Assembly (NCBI GenBank): GCA_033439265.1
Contig: JAVTVX010000026.1
Span: forward strand, 14,695,001-14,759,000
DNA: 64,000 nucleotides
Direction of reading: 5' to 3'
From: Dillenia suffruticosa
Lineage: Eukaryota; Streptophyta; Magnoliopsida; Dilleniales; Dilleniaceae
Each line of letters starts with the position of its first letter. Position 1 is the first letter of the stretch. A program made the position numbers and the translations under genes. The notes under the pieces are model-generated. The model saw only the letters and a list, made by a program, of their open reading frames with translations. It was not told where the DNA came from and searched no databases. This document shows, in pieces, positions 12,153 to 25,300 of the stretch.

Positions 12153-14228
12153 CTAAGATATGCCAATAGAATCTGCTTGACCTTGTTTCTGCTTCAACAA
12201 AAAATTTAAGAACAGTTATTTAGTCATTAAGTGCATACTTGACAGCTGTGGCAGTTGGAATTATAGAAGACTATAAAAATCACCTGCAAGCGGGAGCATA
12301 TTTCAATAACCTCTGCAACAGGTGCCCAATCACCAAAATTTCTTTCAATAAACTGGTAAGCAACACCGCTCTTTCCACCACCAACAACAAGAAGTCCACC
12401 CTTAATTTCACCCTCCCCCTTGAAGTTTTGCTCAAGTCCCATTGCCTTTGCTCGCTTGTAGTTTGCAAGAGCACGGGAATTGAACACAAATCCTGTTAAG
12501 AACTTGTCCTTAAGCAACTTTCCTCCACCTAAAGCTTTGAAGAATCCCATACCCTGGTCAAAGAGTATGACACCACCCCAATAACGAGGCCAAAAGTTTT
12601 TCACCTGAAACAGATAGAAGTATATTTACAAAGTTGTTTGAAAGAGCAAAAAGGCCAAATGAGTTAAATACCTCCGACTCAATGTGCTCATGAAGCACCG
12701 CAAATAATTGGATTCCAAGTGCGTCAAATATAGGTTTTTTTGTGTATAGCTGGTGAGCCTCTGCTCTGCACATGATACACCTGTGTTTCCATGCACAGAA
12801 GGAAGAGAGTATAAATGTCAATTTTCATTAGTTTACGATTGGTGTTGGACTAAGCTATTAATGGGTTAAAAGAGGAGAGTACTTTAGGACTAGTACCTTA
12901 TTTTGAAATTCTGTTTTGAGTATATCTTTTATGATATTATTATTATACTACTACTACTACTACTATTATTTCCAATTAGAAGTTATACATGTAGGCATTC
13001 TTTTGTCAATTTGACTTTCAGTGGCAACATATGACAATGCACAAGTGAATGCTTTTAGTGGGAAAATCCAGAAGCTTACCCTGGGCGCCGTATGCAGAGC
13101 AGAACAGCTGGTTTATCATGCCAAAGTTCAGAAGCCTTCATTGGAGGTGTTTTAGTCTTCACCAGGCGTTCCATCCCAAGCTTATATTCTGGGGTTAATT
13201 TCTGCACAGAGATGTTTTCTATGACCGAGTAAGGAGCGACATCCTCAACTATAGGAGGAGGTTGAACACAACCACACATTCGGGCCTCTGCAGGCTCAGC
13301 AGCAACAATTCCCTTGAAGATATGGCCGTCCTGAATCTTAAATTCATCCATTGATTGCTTAAGTGACTTTTCATTATTAGAATTGATCTGGCTGGTTGAT
13401 CGGTTCATGCTTTGCATTTTTCTGGAGCTGAGAGTGCTGTGCTGACTGTTATACAAACTGTCACTTCTTGTTGCCATGGTAACTCTCCTCCTTACCGGAT
13501 GAGCATATGAAGCTGGCAAAGGATCTGCTGCACATGAACTGGATCTGTCTGTGAAACGGGCTATGTGGCCTCTCTTCATGCCAAATTGAGATGAAAGATC
13601 TGCGGCACTTAAGCCAAGAAGCTCCGGAAGACCTTTACCAGAGGCCTCTAGCCTGTCTGCATACTGCATCAGAGCACGATCGTGCAGGTATGTCCTGATT
13701 TCCAGTGCATCCTAGAGAAGAACAGAAAAGGAGTTTAATATTTCATAAACAGATTCCTGATTTTAGTGATTCAGAAGTTTGATTACTGTCAATTATTCTT
13801 CATTCATAAATTCTTATCACCCAGGATCTTGGGATGAAAATATCAAAATCAGTATCTGGTTTAACTATATCAGTTTTAATATCTTTATTAAGAAGAGAAG
13901 CATGCAATTATGAATATCGTTGATCATTTATTTGTATCCCTTCATGAATTTCATAACAGCTGATGATCGACAGCAGATAAAAAGATATCCTATTAAACAC
14001 AAATAATCAAAGGAACCTGGTTTTGGAACATTTTTGGGAATTCAAAATCAATGATTCAGGTGGATTAGAAAAAACCTTTTGCTGTTGAGTCATGTTTACT
14101 GCATCCATGTCCTCTGCTCTCATGATCTTCACCGTTGGCACATCATCCCAACCTTCTTCTAATAGCTTTGGAAGCAGTCCTTTTAGAATTCCCTCCCCAA
14201 CAAAATCCTCCATTGAAAATGAACCCAT
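12153..14228 (-). CDS. SAM domain plus peroxiredoxin-like 2 (AhpC/TSA_2) fusion protein
   Basis: Predicted 416-residue protein. Exons in transcript order are 14228-14076, 13711-13080, 12780-12672, 12604-12284 and 12188-12153. The start is the ATG of MGSFSMEDF; the frame continues upstream without another ATG. Residues about 8-105 look like one or two sterile alpha motif units (ILKGLLPKLLEEGW, then GLPELLGLSAADLSSQFGM with KRGHIARF). A Ser/Arg-rich linker follows. The C-terminal half resembles the PRXL2/AhpC-TSA_2 thioredoxin-fold family: the RRPG-C263-I-M-C266-R motif corresponds to the redox CxxC, followed by HEHIESE, NFWPRYWGG and VVGGGKSGVAYQFIERNFGDW. SAM domains usually mediate protein-protein contacts, so this may be a scaffolded thiol-redox protein; that is inference. 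The last intron ends at AAGCAG, a tandem acceptor that could add or remove one Gln. Compartment and substrate are unknown. Confidence 0.82.
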
Positions 14229-15644
14229 TCTCTCACGAAAAGTGAACAATCCAAATAAATGAAGCCTCTTTGCTGTACTCAGTCCCAGTTATATACATGA
14301 GAACCTGTTTGGCTTGGACCAAGTAATGATGACCTATGTTGAACACCCAAAATCTTTAAAATAGTGAATGACATAAATTAAAAAATTCTAATACTGATAA
14401 TCCCAATGATGTTGCGGATGATTTAGTTCTCTATTGTATGTTGTCACTGTTAAGTTCAAACGTATTTGTTATTATGTGGAAATTTTTGGTCATTCATTTG
14501 ATTCCTCCCTTGTTTTGTATTTAATGTACAGGTATTTAGATCATTACCGGTAAAAGTGAAGAATAAAAAAGAAAAAGAGGTATGGGGGGCATCTCTTTTT
14601 ATGAGTAGATTCTGTATCATTTGTGGAAGGAATAATACTGTTTCGTGAAGCATTGTATACATGCCTTTTACATATTGATGGATTGTTACATTCACGATAA
14701 ATTGCCTTCTAAACCTGAAATCAGGAAATCATAAAACACCCAATGAAAATATCTTACGTGCTCTAGTGGCGAAGTTAGATTATATTAATTTAAACCATAT
14801 TCACAATGATTGGAGCTAAGACAAGGACTTTCAGACATTTTCCTTGAGAATAGGTCTGAAAGTCATCAAAATACACCCCACCAAACCAGAAAAATAGAAG
14901 AAATTAAATTGGTGATATAAGCAGCTTAACATTGTATTAAAAAAGATTATATTACAAAGTGAGGATTAAAGTCCAAGTTGAAATGGATATTTGTTCAAGA
15001 TTGATTTCTAAGCCTTGCAGGAGGTAAAGATCTTGGTGAGGTCATTGCCGGCCCGGCCAGCCATGACTTACACTTGTTTTGGGAAAAAGAATATGCACCA
15101 ACTAATTAGAAAATCTGACTATACTTTGGCTCGCAATCTAGTTATGGTCCGTCTTGTTTGTTAAGGGCATTTTTGCTAGTTTGAAAATTTGGCACTTCTC
15201 TTTTGGGATTTAAATATTGACCGGACGGCACAATGAGGTGACCTCTTCTTACACAAAATTTGCATTTTCCTTATTGATGGTGATATACAATTACCAATAC
15301 TTGGGCAACGGCTTGATTTCCAACTTGCGGAAAACAAAACCCACCTCATCCAGCTAAAAGCCAGAATAGTGGGAGGTGGCATGGGACGCCTTTGCCAATC
15401 TAGGTTGGGCTGGTCCTTTTGGTTTGGTGCTTTTCTGGGCTTGGACCTTTTGCATAATCTCCTGACTGGGTTGCAAATTTTAAACATAATGATGTTCTCT
15501 GATTCTTAGTTCTTTTTTGAGCTCTGCATGCCCACTCTTGGGTAAATGACAAGCCAATGCAAGGCAAACAGGTTCAGATTACAAAACTCTTCCAATTAAA
15601 TAGTAGATATGAAGAGTGAGAATTCACCTGGTATGTTTGGGCAT
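14229..15644. other. Intergenic between SAM/Prx promoter and U-box relic
   Basis: AT-rich sequence with no gene-like exon found on either strand. The first part is the promoter and leader of the SAM/Prx gene. Open frames at 14456-14695 and 15176-15487 show no family resemblance. Confidence 0.45.
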
Positions 15645-16344
15645 TCAATTCAAATGTCTCAATATCTTCTCAGCCATCAATCTTGTATTCTGATCCCCAT
15701 TGTGTACAGCACTCACCAATGTTGAATGCAAAGACCTATCTTGTGATATATCTATTATAGTCCTATCGCCTCCTTTCATCAAGAACCTCTCAATCACCCA
15801 AAATGATTTTTGCCACAAACCCTCGTCTGTGCTCTCTCAATACATTCAAAATCTGAGGTATTGCATGCACTCCTCTCAACAAGCTAACACTGTTGTTTAA
15901 ACTTGTTAGAGACAATGCAGCCTCAACCACTTCTGCATTTTCATTTTCCAAACAAGCCAACAATCTTTCCACTGCATTTGCGTCTGCCAAGCAAAATGTG
16001 TTCTGTGAAGAGCATGATCCTCTATGAACTGGACATACTTGAATTTTCTTCTTCTTCCCGGAAGTCAGAAATCTGGGTAAGTAAAAAAGTTTCATGAACT
16101 TTTTTCGTTTGACAGTTTCCAGTGGTTTTGACAGATTGACTGATTATGATGATGGATTCTCCAGCTCAATTACTGATAACCTCTGAACTTCATCGGTTGA
16201 TGTTTCCATGAGCAGTTCTGTGAACATTGATGTGAAGTTGAAGTTGTAGTTTCCCTGCGGTATTCCACTGTGGTTAATGAAGACATTTTCGTGGGCCATA
16301 ATCTTATTCATTAATATTGCTCTTGTGTATTTTATAATCTCCAT
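15645..16344 (-). pseudogene. Decayed U-box/ARM-repeat E3 ligase, C-terminal part (PUB42-like)
   Basis: The reverse strand carries C-terminal armadillo-repeat sequence of the PUB42/43/44 class. Recognisable blocks are DEVQRLSVIELENPSS and VNLSKPLETVKRKKFMKLFY, then VCPVHRGSCSSQNTFCL, ANAVERLLACLENENAEVVE, GVHAIPQILNVLREHRRG, FWVIERFLMKGGDRTI and MAEKILRHLN before a stop at 15645-15647. It is broken. A TAA interrupts the frame after LENPSS, apparently replacing a Gln codon. There is a deletion after AALS, and a frame change between HRRG and FWVIERF. No U-box or N-terminal ARM repeats could be found upstream. These proteins normally have about 800-1000 residues and ubiquitinate targets, often in defence or senescence. 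This is a host gene relic, not a transposon. In Arabidopsis PUB42 (At1g68940, from memory) sits next to the PPR At1g68930, which fits a decayed orthologue in place. Confidence 0.8.
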
Positions 16345-17518
16345 GAAAGTGATTCTATTTTATTTTGTTTTTCTAAAATATCCTAGTGGTTTGACATTAT
16401 GCACTCTCTTTTGCTTTCAGGTTGATAAATTCATAAGGGTATTATTATCTAGCGCATGTAGTCCCGTGGAAATGGGTGTTGAAATAGTTCAACTGGAACT
16501 GTTAATGGTTTGCTCCTACAGCAATGTGCTTTCATTGAAGATATATCATGAGGAAGATTTGGCCTTAATTCTTCAACATAACGTCGTCCTGCCAGTGTAT
16601 GCTGTGGTAGTCCTGGAGGTTTATGCCTTTGTATCTGGCTCACACGTGTGGCAAAACTCGCAAAATTTGAGAGTGATGCGACACTTGCCTCCGTCAAATT
16701 CATACTACATTAATGTTTTGAGAAATGTTTGTTTTGGTCCATAGACCACTTCCATATTGGTTAGTCGATGTTACTCCCTTTACATGAAATCTCACAAATA
16801 GTGAGATACTTGTCATTGTTATTTGGCTGCAAGTTTGAAATTTGATGAGATGACATTCTGGTTCTTGAATTTGATATTGGTTTCTTCCTTCATAATCTTA
16901 GTGATCTTCTTCCTTCATTTTGTTGAAGATTTGGTGGGCTTGAAAGAGGACTTGGTAAGAGACTTTGCCTATATGGTGTTTTTTGTGACTATCTAATCAC
17001 AATTTATTGCAACCATAGTCGTTGGACAATTACATCAAATCGTTTTCATTTGTATATATTATTTTAAAGTTGGTTTCAATTTACATCAACCATTGTGTTC
17101 AATTGCCAGTCAAAAAATAAAAAATAAAAATAAAAAAGGGCATAGTGCTCATTGAGGTATTCGGTCCACTATATCTATGCTTTATCACATTGAGTGGGCT
17201 AAATTGATATTAGGCCCATATGTGGCTATTAATGGGGCCAATTGAGTGGGCCCATATGTGCTTTATCATATTGAATGGTCGGAAGCCCTATTTTCCAGAT
17301 GTGGGCTGGGCATCCTTCTTCTTGGGGCTTTGTTTTGGTAATTATTTTTGAAATTCTTCTCTTAAAAGGCATTTTCTGTGAAGGTATTTCTTTTATTTGC
17401 TATTAACAACTTAGGACTAACAAGATGCATGTACAGTAGATAACAGACAAGAAAGGTCCGTACCAAAAAAAATGATAAGAAAAGGATTTTATGGCTTTAT
17501 AACTCTGAAAATAATGCC

Positions 17519-17605
17519 CCCAAGTGGACAGACAGCGGTCATAATACCCATCTCCCAAGTCTATGATTTAAGTTCAAATTTTATGTAAATAAAAAAAAAA
17601 AAAAA
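17519..17605 (+). mobile_element. Short tRNA-derived SINE-like copy, degraded
   Basis: A head resembling box A (CCAAGTGGACAG) is followed by CCCATCTCCCAAG, a box-B-like AAGTTCAAATTT and an A-run of about 15. The order and spacing match the copies at 18234 and 63190. Target duplications could not be defined. Confidence 0.5.
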
Positions 17606-18233
17606 TTGAAAATAATATCAACGCCGGTTAGTACTCCTAAAGTAAAATCACGGTTTCAAATCTTATGAATGAAGAAGACAGGTATTGAAAGAGTTTTACT
17701 CTTTAAAGATCAAACTTAATTTGAATCGAATTTAGTCAAAATCTAACATAGTTATTGTATACCCGTAGATTATTAAAAAAAAAAAGAAAATAATTCTTTT
17801 AAAAATAAGCATTGTTTTTCTTGCAATTTTAAAAGTTATCTTGTGAGAATTAAACCACTTGCGGTGAAGAAGACAAGAAAGCCAACAAAGATTTTTTTTT
17901 TTTTTTGGAAAAATTAATTTTTGGATGAAAAAGTTTTTAAGAAGTACAAAAGGTTCAATAAATTAAATATATTATATTCAACAAGTGGCCAAGTCGGGGG
18001 AGCAAAAGTTAAAAACGCCGCTTTAGATTTTAAAAATGTCGTTAAATCTTATAAAAAATTATCAATAGATACTTTTCTGAAAGTTATAACTATTGCCGGC
18101 TTTTGTCCCCTATCCATTACATATTCTATTTAGTCACCTAACAAAAATTTTTGACATAAGTCTTGAATTTAACTCATGTGTTGATATTAATATATTTTAT
18201 TAATTTAAACATAAATATAAATGTACCAATGAA

Positions 18234-18316
18234 CTTTGGCTCAAGTGACACCTTCCCCTCCCCCCATATAATATACTCGAGTTTAAGTCCCATTATAGAC
18301 CAAAAAAAAGAAAAAC
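18234..18316 (+). mobile_element. Short tRNA-derived SINE-like copy
   Basis: Box-A-like TGGCTCAAGTGACA, a C/T-rich spacer, box-B-like GAGTTTAAGTCCC and a direct A-rich tail (CCAAAAAAAAG). It is about 80 bp long. It belongs with the copies at 17519, 45286 and 63190. Confidence 0.6.
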
Positions 18317-19350
18317 ATAAATATAAATGTATAAAATTAAAGGGCTTTTGAGTTTGTATACAAATTTTATCCCATGTGACCATACAACATTTATCCAAAA
18401 AAACGTCGGTATATATTTGAAAAATATAAATTAAAAATTAAAGTTCTTATTAAATAAATAAATGAGCAGAACCATATTTGGTTTTTCAGTTAGAAAGAGG
18501 GCTAAGAATGCCCTTTTCTTGCTCCGGTTAGAATTAAAAAGTATTGAAAAATCAGAAAGATCAGTATAAGTGCTGGCCGCCCAATGATAGCAGCGAGTTC
18601 AGGACATAATGGAGAATGAACAAGATGCCTTTATTTATTGTATACCCTACCCACTGAGAAAGATAAGAAACCTACAAAAGACTCAGCTACCATCCATTAC
18701 AAAATTTTCTTGTATAAATTAGAAAAAGAAGGAAAAAAATAAAATAAAATAAAATAAATAGCAGTCCCCAATCTCAACACTAAATCCATAGACTGCCATG
18801 AATTATACACTGGTGCAAATTAGCACCCTGCAGGGAAGATACACGCAAATGATCGTTAGCATATGTGCCTAATTTCTGGAAAATGGGGTTTGCAAATTTT
18901 AGTACGAGGATGAAAGGTCTAAAGCCACTTGCATTTAGTGTGAAGGGCAGCTTAAATCACTGCATCTTGCTTTTGATAACTCTTGCAGCTGTTCTTATTG
19001 CTACTGCCTGCAGGATTGTGCCTCCTCAACTGCAGGTGGCTTTTGGACCAAGATTATACAACATACCTCGAGCAGGGAATGTAGGGCTTCTCTTAATTTA
19101 CGATCACCCGTCCAGCATATGTCCATTGAGGTGTACATACATGTATGGGTTGACAGCAACGGTCATAGCATCCAGCTTCAAGTTGTTCCTTTTGGGGCAG
19201 GTTCTTCTCTTCCACTTTGCATGCTTGCCCATCAACGAAAGAATTGAATGAATGCTCCCAACGTCGCGGATGTCAACTGGTTGTATAGTTATGAGGACAA
19301 TGATGCCGTTGGCCAACCCCCCAAGTATAAACCAAAGCATCTTGCATGGT

Positions 19351-22300
19351 CTAGTTGAAGAAATAAGGGGATTCCAATACCTCTCTCAGATTGAAGTCTC
19401 CACGCTCTGGTAGAGGAGGGAAATGTAATGAAGGAAAAGACTTTTCAAAGCCCTCCAGTAACTGCAGAATAACAATCACATAACATGTGACATTTTGTTT
19501 CATATGGAGGTGGTAAAAGTGAGTCTAGAAAACTTTGCTAGCAAGCTTCTCCAAGTGTTATAAAAAGCAAGATGCATCAGTAGAACACCCAATTGGGTTA
19601 TATCAAATGAGAAGTGATACTCATCTAGTGCAATCGGGTTAAATCACACAACTCCATCATTATCAGAACATCAGTAGCAACACCCAATTGCAATCAGCTT
19701 CCCTTCATTTCTTAGAATGTAAAAATAGGAAAAATGACATCAAGTGCAAGAAGAAACTTATGCTCATGTTGAAGGGTCAGGATTATGCCGAATATCACAT
19801 AATTACCGTCAACAAGTAAAACCGGAGATATGTAAACCATATTAGGGTAACCCAACTAACACTCCAGTCATAGAAGAAAGGTCAGAATACCCCACACAAT
19901 CACTAAAGAGTGCAACGCAGGCCCGTCCGCGGGGGCGGGGGCGGGGGGGGGGGAGGTGTGTTGTTTGGTGGTTGTTTGAATTAGTGTAATTATGAAGTGA
20001 GCCAGAAATGTACATACATTCTCCAGTATTGGTGCTTCATAGAGTTCAACGAACTTCTCTCTTAGTATCTTATTCATTTCGTCAACATCACAGGCATGTG
20101 TCCAGTAGGAATCATGAACTCCTGAAAGCATAGCCAGAGAATCACAAATTTGGATATACTAGATAAATGTGGTAAATAGCCAAAAGAAACAGAATTACAC
20201 CTGCAAAATTTAAGCCTGCCCTCTTGCAGGCAACAGCAGTCATCATCATGTGGGAACCATCAAGAGAATGCACAAAATTTGGAGGAAATGCTGTCCGCTG
20301 CCGCTTGACCATAACCTACAACAACCAGCATAAATAACATTGAGGTTGAATGCATAAAGAGATGATTCATATGTATAACTTCATGATGCCAAATTTTGCA
20401 CATTCTTAAGCATTAAGATTGAAAAGAAAAGAAGGGGGGAGCGAAGGAAAAACCTTGTCAGTTTCTCGTTGCAGTGTCAACACTTGAAGTGAAGTCTTTA
20501 TCTGCATCACTCAAAAGAGAGCAGTATTAACAAGACATTTACTGAGATCATATACTCTTAATGAGGTTGCAGAGTAGAAGTATTAGCATGTTTGACGTAA
20601 CATTAATTATTCAAGAACTTACAAGATGCCTTCCTAGTTTGTGGTAAGGTTGCACAACAGGAAGTCCAAGAGGAGTTGTCCAACGAACTGGCCGGTTTTC
20701 TGAAGCAATAATCTGGAAACATTTATTTGAAGGTTATTCTCATTGTCTATAAAAAGGAGGATTATGCTCCAAAACAAACAAGAAATTAAAACAATGTTCA
20801 GAAAAGTGCAGTTATTGAAGAAACAAATGAGGCTCAGATACCGGTCAACCCATACCAATAGAAAAATTATATAAAACAATGCATCATTTATTTGGAAAAT
20901 AATCCCACACGAAGTACCCATGAGAATCGGATTAATTAATTGCATTTTGACTTTGGAACCAGTGTTGTTAAAGGCCCTAGGTACCCTTAAGGGTGTTATG
21001 ACGCCCATTCGCCCAAGGCACTGGGTGCACAAGGTGCTCAGCTGAGTGAAGTAAGGTGCTTAGTTAAAAAAATATTTTAAAAAAATATTAAAAAAAATAT
21101 TTTAAAAAAAATGTAGCCAAGGCTTAAATCACTCGCTAAAAAGCCATTCAATATAAATTCATAAAGAAAAAGTGAAAAATCATTGTACATGCATTACTAT
21201 TGACCAAATATTTTACATGTCTCTATTCCATGTAAGTAATAATATTAACACAAATTTAGATGTCATTTAAGAAGAAAAAGATCAATCATTTATATATATC
21301 TCAATCCACTTAACAGGAAACTTGAGAACATGAACCAATGAATGGGAGAAAAAGATCAAACGATAAAAAAAAAAAAAAAAGAGAATGAAAAGTGGCATAC
21401 TTAGACAAGAAAAATGAGGCTTGGGAGTAAAAGGGAAGGAACAAGAAGAAAAAAGCTTGAAAGAATACTCAATAAACTGATATTTCAAGGCACTTGCCCA
21501 GTGCCTCAGCACCTTGGCACAAAAGGTGAGCATCTTGCTAGAGGTGCCTTGCCTAAAGTCCTCTTAAGGCCCTAGGGCAGTGCACACCAGAGTGCCTTTG
21601 GCAACACTATTTGGAACTATTAGCAACATAAAGGCACTCATCTCCAAGTTTAGGTGGTTTTTGTGACTACAAAGCACCAAGACCATAATCTACATTTGTG
21701 GACGAACCATTAAGAATCTACAAAGAAAATTTTCTCTCTCCTCCTGACCATCCCCACATCTCTCACTCAGTTCGGTAGAGCTGAGGCCAATGGCAGAGAA
21801 AACTACAAGAATCCCCTTTCATCCACTTCTTGGTGTTCAATAGTTTAATATGCAGGACTTGTCAATGAGGAGGCCAAACAGATGACATCAAATTCCACTT
21901 TGATTTGTAATATAAACCACATTTCACATAGTTCTTTTGTTGGAGAGGGATTTGGAAATCAGAATGAATCGTAAACTGTTGCCTTCATAAATTTTGAAAA
22001 TTTTAATATATGCATCAAACATATTCTGCATCGTACTGCTTTGCGTTACATTCAGTTGAAACCATCCTTTTTAAGTTATGTCTTGCATATCCAGTCATAT
22101 TAGATGTTTGCATTTAAGTTTGACACTAACCAGAAGCATCACAAGAGAGAACAAACCTTAGCACAATCACCAAGCCAGCCCATGATACTCCTTGCAGCTT
22201 CAAACATCTCTCCCAATGCAGTCAAGGTTGTCTGTTCATCCAAAGATGTTCAGTCAGTTCACAGTCCAAGCAACAATGAAAATGGAGAGAACCAATATCA

Positions 22301-25300
22301 TTCCAGTAACTCCGGCAAATCACTCAACACTATAAATAACCACAGTTTTCTGCACTTACTTTTGCTGCATAACAAGATGCACTAAAGAGCACTGTATCAT
22401 CATCAATTGCACAGCGCTCCTTTAACCTACGCTTGATTTGGTCACGAGCACCGATATAAGTGACGCCATACACTGATGTCATAACAGTTTGCTTGACCAA
22501 TTTTCTGTCCACCTAACAAACATAAATGTGAATCTCAATGTCTCAGCATCACTAAAATAATCAGTTGCTGACTACAGAGAATTGGAAATATACCACTGTT
22601 TCCGTTTTACTATCTACATACATAAGTACTATCATCATTCAATTGACATAAGGGAGGCAAAAACCTGATTTATCAAAATCTTAGCACGCAATGCATTTGG
22701 CTCAACTGCAGGATCTTTCTGGGCATCTCTCTGCATAATATCAAGTACTCTGAAAGCAATGACAACCACTTCACAGGTTAGAGTGAGACATATCAACATA
22801 TATAGATTAGAGTAGTCTATGAAAGGGTAATTAACAAATAAGGTGAAATATCATGGCTCCTGTGTAGCACATACCATTTCTCTCTTTTGTACATATATTC
22901 TAATTAGCAGAAAAAAAGCTATGCATATAACAGAACATAATTCAGGCTAACCCAGTGTTTTCATGTATGATGTCATCTAGCTTCCCTTTTTCCCTCCTTC
23001 AGCAAAAATATTTAATTCATGCTTAACTGGACCATGCCACTATGGATTACTACCATCAAGATAAGTAAATAATTGGGAGCAGGACAGCAATTTTAGGTTC
23101 AAAGAGAGACAGCATATCCACCAAATCTTCGAACTAGTCTATTTTCATGATGTCTTTCATGTTCATCTTTACTCCTTTTTTCCCATAATTTTTCCATGAT
23201 AATCTCTGCTCCTTAGGTGAACAGCTCTTTAGCAGTTCTGTAAACAATTTGCAATGAAAAACTTTTCTGGCCTTTCTTGCATATCGTTGATTTTTACAAA
23301 TAGTATGAGATGTATAGAGGACTTGGCCCATGTCCTGAGCAACCGTTTGGTGCTCATGTGAATACAACTAAGAGTCTAGGATTCCTTTTCAGAGCAGACC
23401 AGACAGCAATATCTGTAGCTTCTTGCCATTGGAGAATTTGTATCTTAAATACTCCCCATGTGCTAAAAGAGCATTTCTACTGTAAGACATTTTAGTTCAA
23501 GAATTCTAGGATGACATTGAGCCCCTATCATGGTCACCAACAAACTAGAAATCTGGCAGAATGTATGCCGTAGATCCTGCAGTCAAGGGAGTCACTGCCA
23601 TGCCAGTTAAACTAGGTCCTCAGTGACACTCACCATCCAAGGGAATTTTTGAGCCAAAAAATCATGATTAATTTTCAGATCAATGAATAACATCATTAGC
23701 TATTGATTTCACCATCAATTAGTTAAGCATTCTCAACACAATGGTCCTTGACAAACCTCTGTAGTTGTTCAACACTATGCCAATACAAATGATGACTCAA
23801 TGTGAACGATTGATTAAAAAATGTCCCTCATCTGAGAAAAGAACTTCTCATTAAAGAAGATGTTCTACCTTGCTGCGATTCCGGAGTAAACATCTGCAGG
23901 CTTCTCTCCAGCAACAAGATTTACTGCAGCTGCTCCCAACTGAACAAATGCAGGAATTCAATAAAAATGCTGTTGGGGAAGAAATCAGCCATTTCAAACA
24001 TCACAAAAGGCAGTATTAATACCAAATGCTTAGTGAATTTTGAAAATCGTATCCAAGCATATGACAATCAAAATCAGATTGATAATTGTAGAAAAGACCA
24101 TAGGGATCCCATTGCCATGGTGATAACCCCACCTCAACTCTATGGATCATTTACCACCAGCATTGGTAGCATGAACTGATGGCTACAGACAAGAAAGCAC
24201 CTTCAGGAGGATTAGACATAGAAAGCTCTTAAATTTTGATTTTTCATGGTGGAGAACATTCAAAGCGATGCCACTGCGAGGATGTGTGTCTAAAATTGGA
24301 TTGATGACATTGAACATTATTAAAGGAAATATGTGAATCTCCTTGAAGTATAAAAGCTTAAACCTACATCTGCAGTGTCTAATTAAAAAAGAATGACTCT
24401 GAGCCTATCCGATATCAGACACTCTAGCAAAATTCAATTTTTCCGCAAGGCATGAATTAATGTTCAATTCAAATATTGAGCTTGTTGTGATTTCCTCCGA
24501 CAGAAAATAATGTCTATACATTTAAAATACTTGCACAATACAAGTTTCTTCTTATATTTAATAGTTACTAGTGAAGAACTTCATAGTGATAGTCAAAAGA
24601 AAAGAAGTTTGTTACCTTGTCTCTTCCAAGAGCAGCATAGTGTTGTAAGCCATTACATGAACCATCCTTCAAACAAATAGAACAACAGAATCTCAAACTG
24701 TGTTTAGAATCAGATCAAACTTGGAAAGCAAAAATGTTTTATGCAACAATAAATTTTGGCAAAATGTAAATGCAAGCATCAGAATTACCATCACATAGAT
24801 CAGAAGCATGTATAAGCTTGGGTTTTAACGGACAAGCTCAAAATATGGGGGATGCCATATTACAAGACAGGCCCGAGGTGTTTTGCAAAGCAACACTCCT
24901 ATGCACGTACAATTGAGCAAATTTCATAATAAGAATCTAGCAGGTTTGCCGCACAATTATGGCGACAGACTAAGTTGCCAATTGCAGTACAATTTCATGA
25001 TATTAAGCACAACATGATTAAAAGAAAGTACCTGGTGGACAGGCATGTGGGATATGGTTGTCTCTGGAGAAGAGCTTCTCAGTGCTTCAGCAAGATTCAT
25101 ACATACTGCCAAGCATTGAAAGGGATCCTCCGCTCCTAACCACCAACGCCTCCCTTCAAGAGGCCTGTCTGCTGAATCAAAGATATCATCAATATGATTC
25201 TCTGTAAATGCTATTCTTCCCTCATAGGATAACTTATCCACTCCACCAGCATATAAATTTGCCAAATGAATTTTTAGCCAGTGCAAGCCAGACTTTCCAA

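Larger units (their letters stand above)
16345..19350. other. Intergenic between U-box relic and RPOT 3' end
   Basis: No intact gene. It contains two SINE-like copies (17519-17605 and 18234-18316) and, next to the RPOT stop codon, probable RPOT 3' UTR. The plus-strand open frame at 18865-19251 has no ATG at its start and no family resemblance. Minus-strand open frames at 16449-16703 and 19104-19340 are also unrecognised. Confidence 0.45.

Noticed and set aside
16449-16703. Possible further upstream part of the U-box relic
   Set aside because: A short stretch (LTEASVASLSNFAS) looks ARM-like, but the rest of the frame does not, so I did not extend the relic.
18865-19251. 128-codon plus-strand open frame downstream of RPOT
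   Set aside because: It begins at GTG rather than ATG, matches no family and lies opposite the probable RPOT 3' UTR.
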